Below, piece after piece: positions 1 to 8,990 of a DNA stretch of 19,877 nt; within the stretch, counting starts at the first letter, position 1, and every line of letters starts with the position of its first letter. The stretch is from Willaertia magna (lineage: Eukaryota > Heterolobosea > Eutetramitea > Acrasida > Naegleriidae). Below the pieces are notes generated by a model. That model saw only the letters and a program-made list of their open reading frames with translations, was not told the origin of the DNA and searched no databases. The position numbers were made by a program, and so were the translations under genes. Location of the stretch: contig CADWAF010000389.1 in assembly GCA_902984215.1 (NCBI GenBank), positions 1 through 19,877 on the forward strand, in the 5' to 3' direction.

Positions 1-114
1 CAAATAGGATGGGTAACCCTGGACGGAAACAAGCGATTTTATTATTTTCATGTTTGCTTGAAGTGGTTCGGATGGAGTTTTGAAATAAAGAATTTTTCGT
101 TTCCTTTCCAATAA
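1..114 (+). CDS. 3' end of an unidentified gene (partial)
   Basis: Frame 1 is open from the first base of the window to a TAA at 112-114, giving 37 residues rich in aromatic amino acids (four Trp in GW, KW and GW contexts). Codon use is mixed, not the monotonous AT-rich pattern of intergenic DNA, which suggests real coding sequence. There is no start codon because the gene would begin outside the window. Only 54 bases separate its stop from the cytochrome b5 ATG, tight but in keeping with the compact spacing elsewhere here. I do not recognise a family. It could be a chance open frame, since 37 codons is short. Confidence 0.4.
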   Translation, partial: QIGWVTLDGNKRFYYFHVCLKWFGWSFEIKNFSFPFQ

Positions 115-168
115 ACTGTTGACGGATTCACACAAAAAAATTCTCCCTAAAACTATAACCAACACACA

Positions 169-561
169 ATGAGCCAACAACCAAGAATTATAACAAAACA
201 AGAGTTAAAAGAACACGACGAAAATCACAAAGACCCTTGGCTTTTAATTCACGGAAAGGTTTATACAGTCAAAGATTATCAATTTGAACATCCAGGTGGT
301 TCTGATATTCTTTTAGAACATGCAGGAGGTGATGCTTCCGAAAGTTTTGATAACGTAGGTCACAGCAAAGATGCCAGAAATAAATTAATTCCACTTTTAG
401 TTGGAGAAATTGAAGGATATCAAGAAAAATCATCGGGTTCATCCTCTAAAGTTGAAGAAGAAAAACCATCAAACAGTAGTCCTTTATCATCACTTAAATA
501 TCTTGTAATTGCAGTTTTGGCATTAGGCGGAGCATATTTTTACACAAAATTTAATGTATAA
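169..561 (+). CDS. Cytochrome b5, C-terminally membrane-anchored
   Basis: A 130-residue cytochrome b5: a small haem protein passing single electrons to membrane desaturases, hydroxylases and similar enzymes. Residues 6-83 form the cytochrome b5 fold. The two axial haem ligands are visible: His41 in the diagnostic HPGG motif and His65 in the VGHS motif. A Ser/Glu-rich linker (about 85-107) leads to one hydrophobic segment (about 110-125) and a short tail with one Lys, the layout of a tail-anchored protein with the haem domain in the cytosol. ER or outer mitochondrial membrane cannot be distinguished. The ATG follows an A-rich leader (AACACACA), as at other genes here. Its 3' end faces cytochrome c1 with about 106 bases between stops. 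No intron is needed. Confidence 0.93.
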   Translation: MSQQPRIITKQELKEHDENHKDPWLLIHGKVYTVKDYQFEHPGGSDILLEHAGGDASESFDNVGHSKDARNKLIPLLVGEIEGYQEKSSGSSSKVEEEKPSNSSPLSSLKYLVIAVLALGGAYFYTKFNV

Positions 562-667
562 ATAAATTTAGTAAAATAAAAAAAATAATTTAAATTTACA
601 AATTTAAAATTCCCGAAATAAGGATAGTTTTTTAATACAAAAACCTACTTAGAGGTAAACAAATTAT

Positions 668-1621
668 TTAATCACGGAATTCAACAGTTCTATTCTTAAC
701 AATATTCCACTTGTGACGTTTACTGACCCAAACAAGAGCAGTTAAGACAGCAATTGAAGTTAAAACTTTAAGACCCATCTTCTTTCTTGGTTCTTCATCA
801 GGTTTTGCACAGTATGCTAAATAAGTAGTAACATCTTTTGCCATTTGTGAGACAGTTGCAGGAGTACCATCCTCAAATTCAACTGCACCATCTGATAGAG
901 GTGGAGCCATACCAATTGCACCTCCTGGGAAATAAGTATTATAATATAAACCTTCTCTTAGACTAACACCTGCTGGTGGTTGTTCCTCATAACCAGTTAA
1001 TAAAGAATAAATATAATCTTCACCATGTGGACGACCCTTAACAATTACAGACAAATCTGGTGGTAAAGCACCTCCGTTCATACTTCTTGCCATTTGTTCA
1101 TTCTTGTATGGTGATGGCATATAATCGAATGCCTTTGCAGGACGAGTTGTTGGATTTCCTTCATCATCAGGTTCTCCTTGAACATCAACTGCTGCAGCTA
1201 AATTTTTAATTTCATCATCAGTAAAAGCAACATTAAGATTACGGAATGCAATTTCATTCATACCGTGGCAAGCAGAACAAATTTCTCTATAAACTTTATA
1301 ACCTCTTCTGATTGATGCTGCATCATATGAACCAGCAAGTTCTTTATGTGGCCATGGATAAGCTGGTGGAACGGAAGCACCTTCTGATGCTTCAACTTTA
1401 TTGAATTTTTCATAAGAGAAATATCCTCCAATAGATAAACCTGATGCAATACCAATTAATGCTTTTGGATTAGAAGCAATCTAAATTTTAAAATAGTAAA
1501 TATTATTTTCAAATTAATTTTAACATTTTTAACATTGTTAATTGTTTTATTATAAAATCATCTTTAGAAATTTTTTCATTTAAATGGAGAATTGGATACT
1601 AACCTTTGTGAAATGAAACAT
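668..1621 (-). CDS. Cytochrome c1, haem protein of respiratory complex III
   Basis: Complement of join(668..1480, 1604..1621), 276 residues. Cytochrome c1 carries electrons from the Rieske protein to cytochrome c in the mitochondrial inner membrane. Exon 1 is only six codons (M-F-H-F-T-K), then GTTAGT, a 123-nt intron and TTTAG. The joined frame gives the family block AYPWPHK (46-52), IRRGYKVYREICSACHG (63-79) with canonical haem motif C74-SA-C77-H78, AFRN, and axial Met197 in the GMAPP context. A membrane helix (about 245-258) and basic C-terminus anchor it facing the intermembrane space. Without the intron, exon 2 is closed by TAG just upstream and has no ATG before the haem motif. The N-terminus is short; a hydrophobic stretch (about 13-25) may serve in targeting. 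Both cysteines of CXXCH are kept, unlike the single-Cys form known in Euglenozoa. Confidence 0.93.
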
Positions 1622-2056
1622 TTTTTTTATTTTTTACTTCGTTTACAATCATTTAAAATTCTACCATACGCTAAAAATGAGAAAAAAAAAGCAAGGTCTG
1701 TATTTATTCTCCTAATGGCTGAGTACACAGAAAATAGTTGAAACAAACAATTGTTGCTGGCTGCAATGCATCTAATTAATTAATGTGATGAATAATGATT
1801 GCATTAAGTTGAATGGTTTTTTCAATTACAGTCAAAGTTATAATTTAAATAATTGTTCGGGTGGCAAAAACCTGTTGGCAGGTTTTACCGCCTTTTTAAC
1901 TGCTTGCGTTACGGTTTTTCTTAAGAAAAAAAATAACAACTTTTATTTAACCTAAGGCACTATTTAAATTGTTGTGAAATCTACTAGGAATTAATTAACT
2001 TTATTTGTAAATAATAAGCAATATAACGAAATTACTTCTAGGAATTTTTTAGATGA
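1622..2056. promoter_or_regulatory. Divergent intergenic region between cytochrome c1 and the coiled-coil gene
   Basis: This 435-base stretch lies between two divergent start codons and should hold both promoters. I see no convincing open frame, tRNA or snoRNA. It has A/T runs near both starts and one relatively GC-rich island (about 1857-1920) containing a strong inverted repeat, listed separately. Just before the right-hand gene, TTTTTTAG at 2045-2052 could serve as a 3' splice site if that gene had an upstream exon, but no clear partner is visible. Confidence 0.5.
1860..1892. repeat. Inverted repeat (hairpin) in the divergent promoter region
   Basis: The perfect stem AAAACCTG / CAGGTTTT closes on a TTGG loop. 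It extends outward as GGTGG against CCGCC, with one G-T wobble and a small bulge, so about 13 pairs form in 33 bases. It is one of the few GC-richer patches in the intergenic region. It could be a palindromic protein-binding site or a structured part of a 5' leader; nothing shows which. Confidence 0.55.
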
Positions 2057-3484
2057 ATGTCTAGCTCAAATTATTGGAAAGGAAATAAGAATAATATTGA
2101 CAACTACTTTGATAAATATCGACAAATCGATTCAGTAACATCTTCTATTGTTAATAATATCAGTAATATACCTAGCCCAACTAAAACTGGTACTGATTCT
2201 ACAGTTATATCGGATTCTTCATTGTTTACTTTTGAAACTGGAATGAATAACCCTTCTGCAAACAAGGTGTATTCTACCTTACCCACAGTCGGAAGTACTG
2301 CTAGAGAAAACACTTCTGCTATTCATGTAATTGAAACAAAGGTTCAAGAAATTGAGGCGGAACGAAAACGATTGGCCTCAGAATGCGATTCATTGAAAAC
2401 CGAGAACAAATGGTTTAGGAAAAAGGTTGGAGATTTAGAGTCGTTACTAAGACAAACCGAGGAAAAACATTTGCAGTTAAAAAGTACGTAGTTACACTCT
2501 AACTTTTTTTTATTTATATAACTTTTGTTAGAAATTCATGAAGATCACGAAGGAATAATTAATACCTTGGAAAGAAATTTAGAGGAATATAAGAAAAAAG
2601 AGAAGAAGAGAAGAATCAAAAGTCAGCAAGATAAGCAGATATTATTACAAAATAAGCAACTTTTATTGCAAACAACTGACGAATTGAATTCAATAAAGAA
2701 CAAATTAGAAATAAGGGAAAGTAGATCAAAAGCTCTTGAGATTGAAAATGAATTCCTACAAAAACAAATAAAAGAATATAAAGACAAACGATCAGAAGAC
2801 AGACTAAAACACTATGAAGCTGATTTAACAAATGAAAGGATGGAAAGAGAATATGCTCAAGATAGAATAAGAATTCTAGAAAGAGAAAAGGAGAAGTTGG
2901 AATCTGATGTGTTTGACTTAAAACTGAAGCTGGAAAAGGTACACATTGATTATGAAACTGCTAGGAAACGAGATAAGGAAGCTCTGGAAAGTATAAACAA
3001 AATTCAGGCTGAAAACACATTGGTAAAAGATAGATGTAATAGACTGGAACAAAAAGTAATTAAGTACAAACGAAAGAGTAAACAACTTACTCTTGAAAAA
3101 CAAAACAAAAAACAACCACTGTGCTTCAATGCTTGGGTTCAAACTGAAGAAACGTATCCTTCCTTTGAGCATGTTAAAACTCGCGATGAAACGATTATGG
3201 CTCTAAACAATCAAGTGGATGGTCTAGCAGAACAAACAAGACAACTGAGGGGACAACTGGAGTACTTTCAAAGTCAAGTGCAATCACTTAATTCAGGAAA
3301 AGAAGAGCTTCTAGCAGAGAATACACATATTAAAGGTTTAATAACGGACCTTCAAAGACAAGCCGAAAAGAATGAACAAAAAAGAAGAATGCTAGAAAGG
3401 GAATTAGAAATAAAACAGGAAGAAATTGAGAAGAAAACGAAGTATATAAGGAAGTTAAACGAAACGATATACAACCTTGAATAA
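2057..3484 (+). CDS. Long coiled-coil protein of unknown function
   Basis: Join(2057..2483, 2532..3484), 459 residues. The 48-nt intron starts GTACGT and ends TTTTGTTAG, with a CTAAC branch-like sequence; removing it joins the frames in phase 1 and puts Lys at the junction. Residues 1-85 are Ser/Thr/Asn-rich and probably disordered. From about residue 90 to the end the protein is almost unbroken heptad-rich coiled coil (Lys, Glu, Gln, Arg, Leu), interrupted near residues 340-360 by a short Trp/Phe-containing segment (FNAWVQTEE). This resembles centrosomal, basal-body or cytoskeletal scaffold proteins, but I cannot name a family. A three-codon upstream frame (ATG at 2053) overlaps the chosen start; an in-frame TGA lies directly before the 2057 ATG. 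Confidence 0.8.
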
Positions 3485-3699
3485 AGTTACTATTGTATAA
3501 TTTGCACACTAAAAACGTTTTAAAGGTATTATATACTGCCTTTGCCTTGGCTTGGGTTCTTTTTTGTAAAGTACGGTTGACTGGATCCAAACAGTTTTAA
3601 CGCTTGAAGATTTTTTTTCCAAACAGTGATTTGAGCTGTCGTTACAAATATTTATGTGTAACCGAAACAAAACCAAAGACAAAAACAAAACAGTAACAA

Positions 3700-4368
3700 A
3701 TGACTGAATCAACCCACGCAAGAACTGCCAAGCCACACAAAAACAAGAAGTATGACCACCCAAAGTACAACGAAATGATTGCAGATTCTATCCTTGCTCT
3801 CAAGAAGAGAACAGGATCTAGTTTACAAGCAATTAAGAAATATATGGATGAAATGTGGGAATTACCTGAAAACTTTTCAGTTCACTTAAACGCTGCTCTA
3901 AAGAAGATGGTTGAAAGCGGTCATGTTATTAAAACTAAAGGAAGTTATAAATTATCACCAACATTCAAGAAAGAATACACTAAAACTCATGAAACACCTG
4001 CAGAAGTTAAGAAAGAAGAACCTAAAACAACCAAGAAAGCAGCTTCCAGTAAAAAAGAAAGTGAGTCTGAAGATGAGGAAGAAGAGGAAGAAGATGAAGA
4101 AGAAGAGTCTGAAGAAGAAAAAGAAAAGAAAAAAACTACAAGAAGAAGAGTCACTTCAAAGGCAAGAACATCAACCGCTGGAAAGAAAAAAGCACCAGCT
4201 AAAGAAGAAAAGGAACCAAGAGTTGCTAAAAGAAAAGGTAGAAAGAGTATCAAACAATCAGCCTCCGTTGACAAACCAAGAACTGAACAAAGATCAAAGA
4301 GACAACAAACAATAGCAAGAACTGAAAGAGCAAAAAGAAAGAAACAACTTAGCGAAGAATCCGATTAA
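3700..4368 (+). CDS. Linker histone H1 with an internal acidic block
   Basis: 222 residues. Linker histones bind nucleosomal DNA entry/exit sites and compact chromatin. Residues about 18-90 match the winged-helix globular domain: HPKYNEMIADSI opens helix 1, SLQAIKKYM is helix 2, HLNAALKKMVESGHVIKTKG covers helix 3 and the wing, then SYKLS. The C-terminus (143-222) is Lys/Arg/Ser/Ala-rich as in H1 tails. Unusually, residues 120-142 form an almost pure Glu/Asp run between the globular domain and the basic tail, encoded by a purine-only GAA/GAG tract. Such a block is more like plant or fungal variants and HMG-like proteins than metazoan H1. No intron is seen. The ATG sits in an A/C-rich leader (CAGTAACAA). 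The next gene is about 190 bases downstream on the same strand. Confidence 0.88.
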   Translation: MTESTHARTAKPHKNKKYDHPKYNEMIADSILALKKRTGSSLQAIKKYMDEMWELPENFSVHLNAALKKMVESGHVIKTKGSYKLSPTFKKEYTKTHETPAEVKKEEPKTTKKAASSKKESESEDEEEEEEDEEEESEEEKEKKKTTRRRVTSKARTSTAGKKKAPAKEEKEPRVAKRKGRKSIKQSASVDKPRTEQRSKRQQTIARTERAKRKKQLSEESD

Positions 4369-4499
4369 ACTTTTAAGCAAAACAATCAAACAAACTAATC
4401 TAGGTTTTCACTTACCACTTGTAAATATATCCTCAATAACAACTAAGCGTTTAATTTCACCAACTGTTTTTATCCTTAACGTCATGCAACGGTCAAATC

Positions 4500-4511
4500 T
4501 TTCCCGCCAAA
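4500..4511 (+). promoter_or_regulatory. E2F/DP-like motif upstream of the TTC29-like gene
   Basis: TTTCCCGCCAAA matches the E2F/DP consensus TTTSSCGC exactly and keeps the typical A tail. It lies 50 bases before the 4562 ATG in otherwise AT-rich DNA. Function is inferred from the motif only. Confidence 0.4.
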
Positions 4512-4561
4512 ACCCCAAAATATTTACAATTTTGATCCTTTAAGACTTTTTCAAGATAAAA

Positions 4562-6380
4562 ATGAAAGCAAAACTGAAGCCTTTGAAGGTGATAGAAATT
4601 GGGCCTAATTTTGAGGCTGGAATTGGTGATCTGAATAACAACGGAACTGATAAAGATAAATTTTCAAGGAAACTGCCATCTTCCTTCCACCAAATGAATT
4701 TGAAGCACCAAGTAAAAGTTAATGCATCATCAAATAATCAGATACCTAAATCTTTAAAGAAGGATTCAATTAACAAAAACAAACCAGAAGATGAAAAAAC
4801 ATTTCCTTCTCACCCTCAAACTCTGACAGTCCCACCTCTAAAGAACTTTTCAAAGAAGAAGAAAAAGAATATCCCTTTCGGGAACACTACTTTTGAGGTT
4901 GATGAAAATAATGAAGAAGTTTCTACTCCTAACAGAAAGACTAGTGAAAGTCAAGTAGAAAGTAATATTAAAGCAAAATTAAGAGTTTCTCCTATTCCTA
5001 ATTTAAAGAGTTCCTTAATACCTTTAGCTGAAAGTAGTTTTTTACTGGAGACTGAAGATGATAAATTAGATAGTAGTAGAAGTACAAATAGCGTTGTGTC
5101 TTTGTTAAATCCTTTACTGACACCTTTAATAGATGAAGATATTAATGTTGGGAAAAGACCAAAAAGCGAAGAAGGCAAAACAAGAAACAATTTAATGGAA
5201 GAAAACAATGAAAATAAGAACGATCCAAATGTAAATACAAAACCTAATATTTTTGATTCCAATAGATTGTTTGGAATTAACGTGTCTACTTCCCATACCA
5301 ATAGGGCTAAATTATGTATTCAAACATTAACAGAAGGTTGTATTGACGCTTTTGAGGATTTATTTAATCTTTCCCATAGAGAACCAGTTGTAAGTATCAA
5401 TTTTAAACTCAAACATTCTAATTACTTTAAAGTTGGTTGACGAATTATCAGAAACCTACTTTCAATTCACAGACGAAAAGTTACGTTTAATTAAGGAATT
5501 ACTGGTAAAAGCTGATAGATATAAAAGAAGAGGGAAATTTGAAAGGGTTTATGATATTTATAAACAAATTGCCGACTATTTTGAGAGTGTGAAAGATCAT
5601 AAAACAATGATATATTTCTATAATCTAGGAGAGAAAATTGCTAAAAGGTCTTCAAACTCAGAACTCGAGGGAGTAGCTAAGGAGAATATAGGAAAGGTTT
5701 ATGAAAGAATGGGAAAGTCTCAGTTGGCATTAAAATATCATGAAGCTCACATGAGTCTAGCACACTCTTGTGGAAATAAGGAACAAGAAGAAAAAGCAAC
5801 AAACCAGTTGTGGAGAGTGTATATTAAGATGGCAGAAGAGTCAGAAGAACAAGGTGATATAAACAGTGCATGCGTATTTTATGAGAAAAGTCTAAAGAAT
5901 GCAAAACAACTTCAAGATAAAGATATGATTGCTTTGTCAACTTATAGATTGGGGATAGTTTATAAAACATTACAAGATTTTGAAAGAGCAATTTATAACC
6001 AAGAGCAATATACTACGATGTGTGAAGAATTGAATGATATTAAGGGAAAGGCTGATGCCCAATGTTCGTTGGGAGAGTTGTACGAGCAGCGAAGAGATTT
6101 TCCAAAAGCCATAGAAACATACCAGAAATTCTTAACCTTTGCAGAGGAAGCAGAAGATGATGAAAGAATAAGTACTGCTTGTGACAAGATTGGGATGTTG
6201 TTAAATCAGTTGGAAAGATATTCTGATAGTGTGCCTTACTTTGAAAAGAGGTTTGAAATAGCCAAAAAGTCAAAAAACGACTCAAAAATCGGAGAGGCAA
6301 AAGTGAAACTAGGTTTTGCGAGAGGAAATGCTAACATCTCCAACTATATGCTAAGTGTTAAGGAGAAAACAAATATATAG
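4562..6380 (+). CDS. TTC29: TTC29-like tetratricopeptide-repeat protein, probably flagellar
   Basis: Join(4562..5389, 5433..6380), 591 residues. The 43-nt intron (GTAAGT to TTTAAAG, CTAAT branch-like) is phase 0. Residues 1-250 are low-complexity, Ser/Asn/Lys-rich and probably disordered. From about residue 255 the pattern follows TTC29: an opening helix (IQTLTEGCIDAFEDLFNLS), a linker, then about six TPR-like helical hairpins, among them the ERVYDIYKQIADYFE, YHEAHMSLAHSCG and AIYNQEQY segments, and a closing helix ending near NYMLSV. In animals TTC29 is needed for flagella and is linked to axonemal dynein or intraflagellar transport, which suits an amoeboflagellate. Animal TTC29 is about 475 residues; the surplus here is the N-terminal extension. 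The exon 2 frame begins TTG with no ATG, so the splice is required. Another related TPR protein is possible. Confidence 0.75.
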
Positions 6381-6403
6381 CAAATTGTGTAAATAAATTT
6401 ATA

Positions 6404-7752
6404 TTAGTCTAATGTTAAGAAACTGCCATCCAAAACTGGATCACCAAATGGGCAACCTAAGGTTCCATTAAAGCCATACTTGTGATCATGCAAGTCATCA
6501 GAGCTAGTATCTTCAAATGACTGAATATCTATATCATGGTCGTTAGCTGTTATTAAATTCTCATTGTTATTTACATTAATGAATAAAGGCAAAAATTCTT
6601 CGTTCCACTTGAATTCTTCTCTATTTAAACCTTTTGGTAATTTATCAAAAATTAAACGGTCTTTTAAATGGCCAAGCCAAAACCCTCTATCGTAAGCTTT
6701 TAACAATGCATAAGTGTTTGGGTATTCTTCTTTAAAATTAGGTATTTCTTTAAATAATTTTATACAATACTCATCTAATTGACTATGCGTTTTAAATTTA
6801 ATTTTCTCTTTTGTTATTGGATGTATAAATACTCTTTTGTGTAAATTCTTTCCATTTCTTAAATTTCTTAAATATTTTCCCAATTGATTATTTGGTGAAT
6901 CGTCTGTCATAACTCCCATTAAATGTTGAGACATCCCCAATACATCTAAACAGTCATGTACAAAATGGTGACAATTACAATGTAAATTACTATAAGTTTT
7001 TCGTTGATTATACAGAGCAATTATTTGACATAAATTATGTATTTTATCTGTATCTTTCTCAATATCTAACTCACCTATCTCTATAACAGCATTAGGATTA
7101 GTAGATTTAACTTCTGAAATATGTACAAGACTGTCATCAACCCAGTGAATTATATATTGAGAAATTTGTATTGCAGTGTGAACTAGTCCAAAAGAATCCA
7201 TTAAACTCTCATCTAATATTTTCATCTTTTTCTTCTCTTTACTTTTCTTCTTTTTATTGTCACTATTAGATATCTTTTCTTCTTCATCTTTTAAAATTAG
7301 TGTAACATCATTAGTTCTTAGTGTAGTATTGTTATTATTTTTTTTCTTTTCGTAAATTTTAAAATTTTGGAGGCAAACCAACTTAATTTCCTACGATTTT
7401 TCCAACCGTCTAAATCTACAATTACAATTTGAACTTTTAATTTTCTTAATTCTCCAGTTTGGTCATCTAAAAGTTTTTCATAAAGATTTTCATAATTAAA
7501 AAAGTATTTTTCAATTTGTTCCGGAGAGGTATATAATGCAATGTAATGTGAGATATCAGTAGTAGAACCGGAAGAAGGTTCTACAATTACATGTTCAAGT
7601 ATTTTCCGCAACTAGTTTAATCGGAAACAGTAGATGAATTTAAAAAACAGTTGATATAGAAGAATGATGATGGTCAATTACAAGATCTTGATGAATTTTT
7701 ATTTACTTACATCTTTTGTTGACGTTGTTAGACGGGATAACTTTTCCCTCAT
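6404..7752 (-). CDS. Permuted papain-fold (LRAT/NlpC-P60-like) protein, putative hydrolase or acyltransferase
   Basis: Three exons proposed, complement of join(6404..7287, 7395..7611, 7711..7752), about 380 residues. Exon 1 (14 codons) ends at a clean GTAAGT; exon 2 begins after CTAG in phase 0. The second intron is less certain: the acceptor TTTTAAAAG with an upstream CTAAT fits, but the donor could be GTAGGA (7394) or GTTGGT (7382), differing by four residues. The last exon contains FGLVHTAIQI (His about 123), IIHW (His about 134) and CNCHHFV (Cys about 192). This His-then-Cys order is that of circularly permuted papain folds such as LRAT, H-REV107 and PPPDE, where Cys in an NC-x-x-F context is the nucleophile. 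The substrate is unknown. A Lys-rich linker (about 95-108) precedes the domain. The 3' end converges on the TTC29-like gene, 23 bases away. Confidence 0.6.
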
Positions 7753-8074
7753 CTCTCTTCTTCTTTTTGTTTGTATAACAATTTGATTCAATGATTTTCA
7801 CCCCAAGCAAGTCAAACGTTTTGATTCTTTTTTTAAACAAAATCACCATTTGGCACGTCACTCAGTTTGGGATGTTGATGATAAATTTAATTTGTTGAAT
7901 ATTTTTTTTGTACGTTGAAAAGCTTCCCGCCAATTTATTTTTGTTAATTTTTAAATTTGAACAACAAAATGAAACCCTTTGACCAAATCATACAAATTCA
8001 TTAATTGATTGCTGCTATATTCTGAGATAGAGAATAATAATGTACAAAATGATTTATTAATAATTATTTGTCAA
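7753..8074. promoter_or_regulatory. Intergenic region with an E2F-like motif
   Basis: These 322 bases lie upstream of the papain-fold gene and downstream of the secreted-protein gene, both on the minus strand. I find no coding frame or RNA gene. TTCCCGCCAA at 7924-7933 is close to the E2F/DP consensus (one mismatch at the first T). The rest is AT-rich with T runs. Confidence 0.4.
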
Positions 8075-8635
8075 TTAGTTTGAACCTCTTAACATTGCAG
8101 TTGTAGCTGCACATTGTTCCTTATGCCATCCGATTGGACGATTTAATAAAGAATAAGTATCTAAGAATCCTTTAAGTTGAATATCTAAAGTGGCAGAGAA
8201 ACAATCATGTTGTTTAGAATAACGAATATCTTGAACATTAACACATGATCCAACTAATTCTGGAAGAATATCAAAACAAATTGGAATATTATTATCAACT
8301 GCTTGTAAACTAAAAGTTTTGGTTAAAATATTTTGATTATTATAATTAACACTTGCTAATAAGGTTTCATCATTTAAATTTACATTTAATGAAATATCTG
8401 TAGATAATTTAATTTTACGATGTAAAATAGTTCTATCAATATTTAAATTACAATCTAATTGTTTAATATTAGCATTTGTATTATATTTACAATTAGCAGA
8501 TGTTCCTTGATTAATTATCTTATTGAAATCTAAGTTTTTTAAGTTTACTGAAACTGAATTTTCAAAGAAGCATTGCACTTGGACGATGAGTAATACCAAT
8601 GCGATAGCAAAGGTAATGATTTTGCCTGAAAACAT
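8075..8635 (-). CDS. Small secreted Cys-containing protein, DUF4773-like
   Basis: 186 residues. The N-terminus is a classical signal peptide: Lys5, a hydrophobic core from about residue 6 to 20, probable cleavage after VQC (about 22). The mature part has Cys in the contexts ANCKY, LDCNL, PICFD, GSCVN, HDCFS and EQCAA. The middle, with a beta-rich stretch, then PICFDILPELVGSC and a following DCFSATLDIQL, resembles the DUF4773 layout (paired Cys, Pro-x-Cys, closing Cys) known mostly from secreted animal proteins; this is from memory of the family pattern and moderate only. It is probably disulfide-bonded and exported through the secretory pathway. The chosen ATG directly precedes the signal peptide. 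No intron is needed. It is transcribed divergently from the NmrA-like gene. Confidence 0.7.
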   Translation of the reverse strand: MFSGKIITFAIALVLLIVQVQCFFENSVSVNLKNLDFNKIINQGTSANCKYNTNANIKQLDCNLNIDRTILHRKIKLSTDISLNVNLNDETLLASVNYNNQNILTKTFSLQAVDNNIPICFDILPELVGSCVNVQDIRYSKQHDCFSATLDIQLKGFLDTYSLLNRPIGWHKEQCAATTAMLRGSN

Positions 8636-8990
8636 TGTGAATTTGTTTTTTTATGAATTTTTTTGTTATTTGATTTTTAATTACTGATTTGATGGTTTAT
8701 TTTACGGTTTTGTTATTCTATTACTGCTTCGGGATATAGTTTGCCTTTTAGTAATTACATTGAATAGCTTTGTCTTTTTATTAATAATGATATCCTTTCG
8801 TTGGAATCGAAATTCATACGGATTTTAAATTACATTTTAGAATTTTGCTGCACATCCTAGTTGTATAAATTTTTTAAGGGTCAACTGTGATGGTGGTGTT
8901 TGTTTTATTGTTGAACAATCCCCTTAAATGTTTCAAACATACGTAAACATTCAAGCATACTTCTTTACACCAACCAAAAAAAAACAGACT
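8636..8990. promoter_or_regulatory. Divergent promoter region between the secreted-protein and NmrA-like genes
   Basis: About 355 bases separate the two ATGs if the NmrA-like gene starts at 8991. I see AT-rich sequence with T runs at the left side and an A-rich leader (eight A) ending at the right ATG. No RNA gene or convincing repeat is visible. An in-frame ATG at 8928 exists but is judged non-initiating. Confidence 0.45.

Noticed and set aside
1258..1455. 65-codon minus-strand open frame over the cytochrome c1 gene
   Set aside because: The other frame of the same strand encodes the cytochrome c1 haem motif and its upstream conserved block without interruption; this is a shadow frame.
1779..1790. 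GTGATGA resembling the C box of a C/D snoRNA
   Set aside because: No CTGA D box at suitable spacing downstream and no terminal stem.
3911..4315. Lys-rich plus-strand frame and a poly-Ser/Phe minus-strand frame (3987-4274) over histone H1
   Set aside because: Both arise from the GAA/GAG-rich tract of the H1 gene, whose own frame has a recognisable globular domain.
8928..8990. Upstream in-frame ATG for the NmrA-like gene
   Set aside because: It adds 21 residues before the Rossmann strand with no domain value, and 8991 has the A-rich leader typical of starts here. A short targeting extension cannot be fully excluded.
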